A program made the translations under genes and the position numbers. A model generated the notes under the pieces. The model did no database searches. It was not told where the DNA came from and saw nothing but the letters and a program-made list of their open reading frames with translations. DNA of 13,146 nucleotides from CAZYMF01 sp964648215 (GTDB lineage Bacteria; Desulfobacterota; Binatia; HRBIN30; JACQVA1), in NCBI GenBank assembly GCA_964648215.1, contig CAZYMF010000136.1, forward strand, positions 1-13,146, given 5' to 3'. Below, one piece after another: positions 5,626 through 11,719 of this stretch; position 1 is the stretch's first letter, and each line of letters opens with the position of its first letter.

Positions 5626-5712
5626 ACCGGAGCTCTATGCTACAAACATGCAAACTCTTGTCGTGGCGCGAAGATCGTTCTCGGTCGCTTTCGACTCCGA
5701 GCTTTCGACTTT

Positions 5713-5730
5713 GGGCTGCGGGCGCAGCCC
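5713..5730 (+). promoter_or_regulatory. Stem-loop in the leader of the DUF3185-like gene
   Basis: GGGCTGC-GGGC-GCAGCCC is a perfect seven-pair stem with a four-base loop ending seven bases before the GGAGGAGG ribosome site. It could insulate the ribosome site or act as an RNA control element. No regulator can be named. Confidence 0.35.
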
Positions 5731-5752
5731 GCGCTGTGGAGGAGGCGACGAG

Positions 5753-5971
5753 ATGAGCGTCGTCAAGATCATCGGCGTCGTGCTGATCGCGGCCGGCATC
5801 CTCGGGCTGGTGTACGGCGGCTTCAGCTACACCAAGGAGACCCACGAGGCGAAGATCGGCTCGCTCGAGCTGTCGATGAAGGACAAGGAGACGGTCAACG
5901 TCCCGGTCTGGGCCGGCGTCGGGGCGATCGTAATTGGCGGCATCCTGCTGCTGCTGCCCAAGAAGAGCTAG
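5753..5971 (+). CDS. DUF3185-like small membrane protein
   Basis: A 72-residue protein with two hydrophobic helices (about 4-24, MSVVKIIGVVLIAAGILGLV; and about 51-68, AGVGAIVIGGILLLLP) around a polar loop containing YTKETHEAKIGSLELSMKDK. The order helix, beta-like YTKE-KIG-LEL, then a second glycine-rich helix ending in KKS is what I recall for DUF3185-type inner-membrane proteins, whose function is unknown. GGAGGAGG precedes the ATG by a good distance and sets the start at 5753 rather than an in-frame upstream ATG at 5564. It lies between other small stress/envelope genes on the same strand. Confidence 0.8.
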   Translation: MSVVKIIGVVLIAAGILGLVYGGFSYTKETHEAKIGSLELSMKDKETVNVPVWAGVGAIVIGGILLLLPKKS

Positions 5972-5987
5972 CCGCCGCAGCAGCGCT

Positions 5988-6019
5988 GCCGGGCCGCCTC
6001 GCTCGGCGCCGAGCCCGGC
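5988..6019 (+). terminator. GC-rich hairpin after the DUF3185-like gene
   Basis: An outer pair GCCGGG/CCCGGC encloses the self-complementary GCTCGGCGCCGAGC, with an unpaired CCGCCTC on one side. It starts 17 bases after the stop codon. No T-tract is present, so it is only terminator-like. Confidence 0.45.
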
Positions 6020-6071
6020 TGACTAGCTCCCCACACCGACGTGTAGCCAATGCCACAGGAAGGAGAAGACC

Positions 6072-6518
6072 ATGTCGCCAAAGGCATCAAAGAAGCGTTC
6101 CAAGTCCTCCAAGGCAGCACCCAAGGCAGCAAAGAGGCGGGCCAAACCGGTGAGCGCGCCCCGGCGGGCGCAGAAGACGATGTCGCGCGAGGCGCGGGCC
6201 ATGTACGCCGAGATTCAACAGGGCGTCAAGCACCTGGAAAAATCGATCGATGAGATCCAGCGGGGGGTGCGCAGGGCGGAGCGCAGGCTCGAGGCCGATG
6301 CGCGCGCCCGGATTCGCGAATTGCGCAAGGACGCGCGCACTCAGCTGGGCGTCCTGAAGGCGAAGCAACGCGAGGCCGCAGCCACCCTCAAGCGCGTGTC
6401 CACCGCCGCCGGCGGCTCGTGGACCGACATCAAGCGCACGGTGGATTCCGTCCTCGCCGATATCCGCGCGACCGCCTCCACGACCGTCAAGCGCTTCCGC
6501 CGCGCCCTGGGCGCCTAA
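6072..6518 (+). CDS. Lysine-tailed coiled-coil protein, hypothetical
   Basis: A 148-residue strongly basic protein without signal or membrane segments. Residues 1-37 are a lysine/alanine/proline/arginine tail (SPKASKKRSKSSKAAPKAAK) reminiscent of histone H1-like or nucleoid-associated tails. Residues 40-110 form a highly charged helix with repeated hydrophobic spacing (MYAEIQQGVKHLEKSIDEI, then RRAERRLEADARARIREL), suggesting a coiled coil. A final amphipathic segment (DIKRTVDSVLADIRAT) ends in a basic KRFRRALGA. I cannot name the family. DNA, RNA or polymer binding is inference from charge. GGAAGGAG lies six bases before the ATG. The TAA stop falls exactly on the left end of a hairpin repeat, so the original C-terminus may have been altered by that insertion. 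Confidence 0.75.
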   Translation: MSPKASKKRSKSSKAAPKAAKRRAKPVSAPRRAQKTMSREARAMYAEIQQGVKHLEKSIDEIQRGVRRAERRLEADARARIRELRKDARTQLGVLKAKQREAAATLKRVSTAAGGSWTDIKRTVDSVLADIRATASTTVKRFRRALGA

Positions 6519-6657
6519 CAGGCGGCTGAAAAACATTCCGGACACCCTTCGACAAGCTCAGGGTGAGCGGAAAAGCCCTTTGAAATCAGGGTGGGGCTCC
6601 GCTCATGCTGAGCCTGTCGAGGCATCGGGAGGGGTTTTCCAGCAGCCTGCTGACTAA
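6515..6657 (+). repeat. Hairpin repeat element, copy 2 (MITE-like)
   Basis: A ~140-base non-coding element. Its ends are near-complementary: CAGGCGGCTGAAAAAC at 6519-6534 against GTTTTCCAGCAGCCTG at the right end, flanked by CTAA on both sides (6515-6518 and 6654-6657). Inside, arms 6548-6570 and 6599-6621 pair over 19 of 23 positions (TTCGACAAGCTCAGG against CTGAGCCTGTCGA). The element could fold into one long cruciform. A second, inverted copy lies at 1-120. Structure and CTAA flanks suggest a mobilisable miniature element, but no transposase is in the window. Confidence 0.8.
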
Positions 6658-6688
6658 ACGTGAGTGGATGGCCGACAAGGGAGGGCCC

Positions 6689-7054
6689 ATGAATGATCGC
6701 TCCACCGCGCTGCTCCTGATTGCCGTCGTGCTGGCGGGATACGGCCTGTACATCGCGGGCTACGTGCCCGCGATGCTGCTCGGGCGGCCCGTGCCGTTGC
6801 TGCTGATCGGCTTCGTCCTGCAAGCGGTGTGTGCCCTCGCGGCCGCGTTCGGCGTGTGGCGCGGCCAGCCGTGGGCCGCCGGTGTGGTGGTGCTGCTGGG
6901 GGTGAGCATCGCCGCGACGTGGCTCGTCGAGGGGTTCGTCCTCGGCATCGTCGCCTATCTTCACGCCCTGCTGGTCGCGGTGCTCGCCATCGTCGTCGCC
7001 CTGATCGTCGCCGCGTACGTCAACCGGCAGCACGGAGCGCGCAACGTGTCGTAG
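6689..7054 (+). CDS. Four-helix membrane protein, hypothetical
   Basis: A 121-residue inner-membrane protein with four predicted helices at about 7-27 (ALLLIAVVLAGYGLYIAG), 36-57, 66-88 (AAGVVVLLGVSIAATWLVEG) and 92-113 (LHALLVAVLAIVVALIVAAY), and a short polar C-terminus NRQHGARNVS. I do not recognise a family and see no catalytic motif. The start at 6689 is chosen because GGGAGGG lies just before it; in-frame codons further upstream (6605, 6668) reach into the hairpin repeat and have no ribosome site. Its own promoter, if any, would have to lie in or just after the repeat. Confidence 0.75.
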   Translation: MNDRSTALLLIAVVLAGYGLYIAGYVPAMLLGRPVPLLLIGFVLQAVCALAAAFGVWRGQPWAAGVVVLLGVSIAATWLVEGFVLGIVAYLHALLVAVLAIVVALIVAAYVNRQHGARNVS

Positions 7055-7064
7055 TTGCGCGCAA

Positions 7065-7286
7065 GCGGGTCTGTTCGTCGGACCGGCGAACGACCGCTGG
7101 AAGACACACCTTTTTGCCCGGGTAACGCGTTTCGCTCTCGGCGACCGCAGCACCTACGCCCGTGCCGGTCTGGAAGGACGCCTCTCGCTGACGCGACAGC
7201 AGGCGATCGAGGCGCGTATCTCGGGAAACCGCGACTTCGGCCGGAGCTGGATTGAAACCGGTCTGTCCTGGAACTACTACTTCTGA
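7065..7286 (+). pseudogene. C-terminal remnant of an outer-membrane beta-barrel protein
   Basis: An open frame without a credible start begins at the end of the four-helix membrane gene and reads AGLFVGPANDRWKTHLFARV, then alternating strands FALGDRSTYARAGLEGRLSL, QAIEARISGNRDFG, and finally SWIETGLSWNYYF before TGA. Alternating polar/hydrophobic strands with a terminal YYF are typical of the last strands of an outer-membrane barrel (for example the C-terminal barrel of YaiO- or TPR-linked exporters). Only about 73 residues remain, and the N-terminal part is missing, so I call it a decayed gene. The exact family is undetermined. Confidence 0.5.
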
Positions 7287-7314
7287 ACGGCGCGCGCCGA
7301 CGTTCGCGCGCCGT
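7287..7314 (+). terminator. Strong hairpin after the barrel remnant
   Basis: ACGGCGCGCG-CCGACGTT-CGCGCGCCGT is a perfect ten-pair stem that begins on the base after the TGA of the remnant. It looks like the terminator of the former gene and supports the reading frame of the remnant. No T-tract follows. Confidence 0.5.
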
Positions 7315-7420
7315 AGCGACAACGCAGTCGAATTGGATGATCGCAACGTGCCGGCCATGTCTTTCTCGATCGGACCCCTCTCCCGCAGCGCCGAGTCGAG
7401 ATACGATGGCAGCACACCGT

Positions 7421-7441
7421 CGGGCGTGATCGGCACGCCCG
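7421..7441 (+). terminator. Hairpin upstream of the DUF748-like gene
   Basis: CGGGCGTG-ATCGG-CACGCCCG is a perfect eight-pair stem ending 38 bases before the ATG of the DUF748-like gene. It may end transcription from the left or be a leader structure. The rest of 7315-7479 holds no gene that I can support. Confidence 0.4.
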
Positions 7442-7479
7442 GCCAATTTGCTCCATGGTCATTGGCGTAGGAAAGGGAG

Positions 7480-10071
7480 ATGTCCGACCAAGCGCCGCCT
7501 GCGACTGATCGGCGAGCTCGGCGCCGCCGCCGTGGCCTCATCGGCACCGTTCTCGTGCTCGTTGCTGCGTATGTGCTGCCGCCGCTGATCGCCCGGCCGA
7601 TCGTCGAGCGCGCTCTCTCCAGTGCGCTGAGCATGCCGGTATCGATCGCGCATCTCTGGTGGCGGCCGTGGGCCGGCGAGGTCACCGCCAGTCGTCTCCG
7701 CCTCGGTGCGCAACAGAATCAAGCCTCGATCGAACGCGTCACGATCGATGCCGACCTGGCCCGGGCGGTGCACGGCGAGATCGTCCTCGATCGCGTCGTC
7801 CTCGACAAACCGCTCGCGACGGTAGTTCTCGACGCCCGGTATCGGCCAGAGCTCGGAGGCTTCGGCGGCGATGCGGCGTCGGCATCCAGCCTCCCTGACT
7901 TCGTCGTACGCAAGCTGCTGGTGAACGGTGGAGTGCTCACGCTGCGCTATCCCGTGCAGCAGCGGACCCGTGATGCCGAGGTTCAGATCAGCCGGCTTGC
8001 TGCCTCCGACGTCAGCTCGCGCAATGCCGGTGCCGAGTTGTACGCGACGGTCGAGCTGGCCGGATCGCTCGCGGGCGCGCCATTGAGCGGTGAGGCAAAG
8101 CTGCGCGTGGCGACGGCGGACAGGAAGATCGAGGCCAAGGTCGGCATCAAGGGTCTTGCGGTAAGCCACGACCTGGTCGATCTCCCCTCCCCGCTACAGA
8201 CGTTCAGCGGCAAGGTCGACGCGCTGGCGAAGTATGAAGCGGATCGCTCCTCGCCCAGCGGATCCCTGGCGCTGGAGCTGCGCATCGAAGCACCGCGTTT
8301 GAACGTTGGCGCGCAAACCGAGCTCGGGGCGAAGCTCGTTTCGATGCCGAACGCGCGGGTGGACTTCGACAAGAGCACGGTGGACCTCGGCAAGGTCACG
8401 GCGCAAGCGCCGTTGTTCACTGTGACCCTGAATGATGCGGGCGTCGCTCGCGCCGCCCAGGAGGAAGACACCGGCTCGGCAAGTGCCTGGACCGTCAACT
8501 CCGGCGAAGTCGATCTGCGCGGCGGCAAGATCCAGGTGCGGCGCGGATCAGCCGCCACGACCTTGGTACTGAAGGCGGCTCGTTGGGGCGGTGTCGCAGG
8601 CCAACGGCCGACCACGGTTACAGCGGATGCCGAAGCGGAGGGCGGCGGCGCCGTCGTGGTGCGAGGTACTCTTGCTGTGGCGCCGCTGAACACCGCGCTG
8701 CAGGTGAATCTCGATGGGTTGGTGTTGCCGCCGCTCGCTCGGCTGGTGCCGGAGCTGCCCGTCAAGATATCGCAGGGTACGCTCCAGGGTTCGCTCGACA
8801 TCGAGTACGGGAACGGCTCCCCGCGCGTGCTCGGGAACCTACGAGCCAGCGACCTCGGAAGCGCGCCGCCGGCGCCCGACCGTGCAACCCAAGTCATGGC
8901 GATACACACGGCCGCGGTCGAGTTCGTCGTTGCCCCGACCGCATCTCCGTGGCTCGACGTGTCATCACTGAAGCTCAGCTATCCGTATCTGATGGTGGAG
9001 CAAACCAGCCAAGGCCTGTTTCCGGTCAACCTGTTCAGCGGCCCCGATGAGACTCCGCCCGCTCCCTCTGCGCCCACGGCGAATGGCGATCCGATTTCGT
9101 CCGTGCGTCTCCGCCACGTCGAGATCGACGGTGGAAAGCTCGAGTTCATGGACAGGACGCTGAACCCGGCGTATTGGGCGAGCCTCACCGACGTCCGCGT
9201 GCGACTCGACGAGGCGCTGCTGCCGGAGTTGACGATTGGCCGTTTCGAGATCACCGGGAAGGAAGACGAAATCAGCCCGACGGAGATTGCTGGTACCCTG
9301 ACACCCAGGGGCCTCGAAGGCCGGGCCGAGGTGAACGACCTGCTCCTCGAGTCGATGAACCCGTACGTCGCGGCGATTCTCGGATACAAGGCGACGGCGG
9401 GCCGGATGTCGCTGCACGTCGTGGTATCGCCGGCGGCGCCACTCCTGAAGACGACGACCGACTTGGTGGCGCGCAGCGTCGGCGTCGAGCAAACAGGGGT
9501 CGACCTCATTCAGAGCCAGAGCGGCGTACCGTTGCGTATCGCGCTGAGCTTGATCAAGAACTTCGCCGGAGAGATCAGGCTGCAGCTGCCGGTAGTGGTC
9601 GACACGAGCTCGCGCCGCGCCGCGGTCGGATCCATTATTGGCCAGGCAATCCGCAGTGCGATTGTCGGCGCTCTCACCAGCCCGCTGCGTCTTCTGGGAA
9701 GCCTGTTCGGATTGAACGGCGCCCCGCACGCCTTTGCCATCGATCCGATTCCGTTCGCGGTGGGCAGCGGCTCACTCGACGCCACGGGGCAGGAACGGAT
9801 CGCGCAGGTCGGCCGCATCCTGCAATCTCATCCGGGGCTCCTCCTCGTAGCGATGCCCCAGATCACGGCGGCCGACATCGAGCAGGTCGGCGCGGACGGT
9901 GCACGGGACCTGGCCGAGAAGCGCAACGCCGCCGTGCGCAGTGCCCTGGTGAGCGCGAGCACAGGCCCTTCGCTGGAACCAAAGCGGCTGCTGCTGGTTC
10001 CCTGGGAGCCGTCGGCAGAGGCCAAGGCCATAGCCAGGCCCGGAGTTTACCTCGAGCTCCAAGCCCAATAA
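7480..10071 (+). CDS. DUF748/AsmA-like envelope protein
   Basis: An 863-residue protein with a basic N-terminus (RRARRRRRG), one transmembrane anchor at about 19-40 and a long periplasmic part. The opening after the anchor (PIVERALSSALSMPVSIAHL, then LDRVVLDKPLATVVLDA) is the AsmA-like start of DUF748 proteins. A second such unit begins near 540 (SSVRLRHVEIDGGKLEFMDR). The region GVPLRIALSLIKNFAGEIRL, then TSPLRLLGSLFG, matches the conserved end of DUF748. After it comes an OmpA-like tail (GQERIAQVGRILQSHPGLLL ... ARPGVYLELQAQ). AsmA/TamB relatives are thought to form lipid-conducting bridges or to aid outer-membrane assembly; that role is inferred here. The ATG is preceded by GGAAAGGGAG. It appears monocistronic. 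Confidence 0.88.
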   Translation: MSDQAPPATDRRARRRRRGLIGTVLVLVAAYVLPPLIARPIVERALSSALSMPVSIAHLWWRPWAGEVTASRLRLGAQQNQASIERVTIDADLARAVHGEIVLDRVVLDKPLATVVLDARYRPELGGFGGDAASASSLPDFVVRKLLVNGGVLTLRYPVQQRTRDAEVQISRLAASDVSSRNAGAELYATVELAGSLAGAPLSGEAKLRVATADRKIEAKVGIKGLAVSHDLVDLPSPLQTFSGKVDALAKYEADRSSPSGSLALELRIEAPRLNVGAQTELGAKLVSMPNARVDFDKSTVDLGKVTAQAPLFTVTLNDAGVARAAQEEDTGSASAWTVNSGEVDLRGGKIQVRRGSAATTLVLKAARWGGVAGQRPTTVTADAEAEGGGAVVVRGTLAVAPLNTALQVNLDGLVLPPLARLVPELPVKISQGTLQGSLDIEYGNGSPRVLGNLRASDLGSAPPAPDRATQVMAIHTAAVEFVVAPTASPWLDVSSLKLSYPYLMVEQTSQGLFPVNLFSGPDETPPAPSAPTANGDPISSVRLRHVEIDGGKLEFMDRTLNPAYWASLTDVRVRLDEALLPELTIGRFEITGKEDEISPTEIAGTLTPRGLEGRAEVNDLLLESMNPYVAAILGYKATAGRMSLHVVVSPAAPLLKTTTDLVARSVGVEQTGVDLIQSQSGVPLRIALSLIKNFAGEIRLQLPVVVDTSSRRAAVGSIIGQAIRSAIVGALTSPLRLLGSLFGLNGAPHAFAIDPIPFAVGSGSLDATGQERIAQVGRILQSHPGLLLVAMPQITAADIEQVGADGARDLAEKRNAAVRSALVSASTGPSLEPKRLLLVPWEPSAEAKAIARPGVYLELQAQ

Positions 10072-10200
10072 GTCGTGCAGCGCCCCGCGGGAATGTGAGG
10101 TCTTCTCCGGTCTGCCAACCCTGGCCTTCAGCACCGTGAATGCCGCGACGCGGCCGGTACAAGTACGCGCGTAGTATTGCGAGCTTGTGGTGCGCGCCAT

Positions 10201-10224
10201 TGATGACATCATTCCGACATGATG
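10201..10224 (+). promoter_or_regulatory. Nested dyad upstream of the micropeptide gene
   Basis: TGATGACATCA (10201-10211) is a perfect 11-base palindrome, and CATCAT-TCCGAC-ATGATG (10207-10224) forms a second, overlapping dyad. They lie 48-71 bases before the start codon, where an operator would be expected. No matching -10/-35 pair stands out. The regulator is unknown. Confidence 0.4.
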
Positions 10225-10271
10225 CAGGTACGGTCCAAGGGTCTGCGATCGACCCGAAAGGAGAACGCTCA

Positions 10272-10337
10272 ATGTATTTCGGCGGCGGCTTAGGCCTTGT
10301 CCTTCTCATTGTTGTCATTGTCCTGATACTCCGGTAG
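10272..10337 (+). CDS. Single-helix membrane micropeptide
   Basis: A 21-residue peptide, MYFGGGLGLVLLIVVIVLIL ending in Arg, preceded by AAAGGAG with an optimal gap to the ATG. It is a glycine-rich turn followed by one hydrophobic helix and a terminal arginine. It resembles the GGGLGLVLLI-type C-terminal segment of DUF3309-like small proteins, but here it stands alone. A longer in-frame reading from 10140 has no ribosome site and an unconvincing composition. Inner-membrane insertion is predicted from hydrophobicity; function unknown. The strong ribosome site is the main reason to believe it, and the upstream dyads add some support. Confidence 0.6.
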   Translation: MYFGGGLGLVLLIVVIVLILR

Positions 10338-10470
10338 CTCCAGGGCTGGGTGCGGCGCTGCTACTGCTCCGCGGTCACTTCTGAGAAATGAATTGCGGTC
10401 CCTGAGAGTCGCAGAGGCCCGCCGCAGAACGGCGCGGTCTGCGTGCCCTCCCAGAGCGGGTATCCAGTCG

Positions 10471-10505
10471 ATCGCCGGAGGAAGGAGAACCTCTCTTCCG
10501 GCGAT
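10471..10505 (+). terminator. Long hairpin before the lipase gene
   Basis: ATCGCCGG and CCGGCGAT form a perfect eight-pair stem that continues inward with A-T, G-T, G-C and A-T pairs around a small loop. It lies 134 bases after the micropeptide stop and 77 bases before the lipase start. No T-tract is visible; it could end the micropeptide transcript or structure the lipase leader. The interval 10338-10581 holds nothing else I can support. Confidence 0.45.
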
Positions 10506-10581
10506 TCATTGCCGCTGACTCCGCGCTGGTCTATCCTCCGAACGTGGCAAACGCGTTCGCCCATTCGGAGCCGAGACAAAG

Positions 10582-11691
10582 GTGGAGACGCCTGACGTAG
10601 TGGTTCTCGTCCCAGGTTTCTTGGGCTTCTCGCGCTTTGGCGGCTTCTACTACTTTGCGGAGCGCGTGGTCGCAGTTTTGCGGGGCGTGCTCGAGGAGCG
10701 GCTCGGCCACCCGGTACAGGTCGTGCCCTGCACGACACATCCCACTGACGCCCTGGCGAAACGGCAGCGTCACCTCCTCGACTACTTGGGCAACCTCTGC
10801 ACAACGACGCTAGCGGGGGTGGAGCGCATCTACTTGGTCGGCCACAGCACGGGCGGGGTGGACGCCCAACTTCTCACCTGTACGAAGCCCCTCGACGGTC
10901 GAGCGTGGGGTCAGAAGGCAAACGCCGTACGGCGGAAGATCAGGTCCGTCGTCACCATCTCCGCGCCGCACTATGGAACGTGCCTGGCGGACAGTTGGCT
11001 CGCCTATTGGGCCGAGAATCCCTTCGCCCGTTTGGCTCCGATCGTCGAAGGGATACGGGTAGGCTACCACGTGCTGCGGCTCGTGCCCAAAGAGCTTCCC
11101 GCGATACGGCGACTCCAGCTGGCGCGGGACGTGATCGCCTTCTTGGCAGAGGTGGCATTCCATCGTGAGCTGATCGACGACCTTCGGCCTGCGAACATGG
11201 AGAAGCTCCGCTCGAGGCTCAAGCCCGAGCCGGGGGTAGCATTGACCTGCTTCGTCACGGGAACTGGATTGAGAGCGCGCAGCAAGCGTCCCAGCGATAC
11301 CTTCTTTACAGATATGTACGACCTGACGATCGGCGACGGCAACGCGTCGCCAGCCGTGGACGGGTGCCGGCGTCTGCTGCAAGACCTCATCAAGCGCCAG
11401 CCAGACCTGGTGATCCGCAGCGACCGCAGCCGAATGCCTCGCGCCATTCACGTTGCGTTGAACGACGGAGTGGTCAATACCGTCAGGCAAGTGGTCGACC
11501 CCGATGACCCGTCGCAGGTGGGCGGCTTTGTCGTCGCGGATCATGCGGACGTGCTCGGACACTACGACCGGCAAGACGCGCTGATCGAGGGCAGCCCGTA
11601 CAATGCGGGCTTGTTCCATAGCGGGGCGGGGTTCGGCGACGACGAGTTCTTCAAGCTCTATCGGCGGGTGGCCGAGGCGATACTGCGCTGA
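10582..11691 (+). CDS. Lipase/esterase-like alpha/beta hydrolase
   Basis: A 369-residue hydrolase without a signal peptide. The oxyanion region is VVVLVPGFLGFSRFG (residues 6-20). The nucleophile elbow YLVGHSTGGVD holds Ser89. SAPHYGT follows after a lid-like insertion. The acid is likely Asp295 in ALNDGVVNT, and the base His321 or His327 in VVADHADVLGHYD. The ND-GVV-T and ADH-DVLGHY pair is typical of triacylglycerol-lipase-like esterases acting on acyl esters; the natural substrate is unknown. The start is a GTG with only GGAG 11 bases upstream, so initiation may be inefficient. The second gene, ftsH, starts 28 bases after its stop and may be co-transcribed. It is not closely related to the hydrolase at 1295-2233. 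Confidence 0.82.
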   Translation: METPDVVVLVPGFLGFSRFGGFYYFAERVVAVLRGVLEERLGHPVQVVPCTTHPTDALAKRQRHLLDYLGNLCTTTLAGVERIYLVGHSTGGVDAQLLTCTKPLDGRAWGQKANAVRRKIRSVVTISAPHYGTCLADSWLAYWAENPFARLAPIVEGIRVGYHVLRLVPKELPAIRRLQLARDVIAFLAEVAFHRELIDDLRPANMEKLRSRLKPEPGVALTCFVTGTGLRARSKRPSDTFFTDMYDLTIGDGNASPAVDGCRRLLQDLIKRQPDLVIRSDRSRMPRAIHVALNDGVVNTVRQVVDPDDPSQVGGFVVADHADVLGHYDRQDALIEGSPYNAGLFHSGAGFGDDEFFKLYRRVAEAILR

Positions 11692-11719
11692 ACCGGCCGC
11701 GAAGCCCGAGCACGAGACA

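Noticed and set aside
1..6657. Composite transposon bounded by the inverted hairpin repeats
   Set aside because: No transposase or integrase is encoded between or beside the repeats, and the left copy is cut by the window edge, so only a passive repeat pair can be supported.
7315..7479. Minus-strand coding remnant (reads HGANWPGVPITPDGVLPSYL)
   Set aside because: The stretch looks faintly protein-like, but I cannot place it in a family, and no start or conserved motif supports it.
10545..10560. TGGCAA-ACGCG-TTCGC upstream of the lipase as a sigma-54 promoter
   Set aside because: The -24 half is good, but the -12 GC is displaced by one base, so the invariant 10-base spacing is not met.
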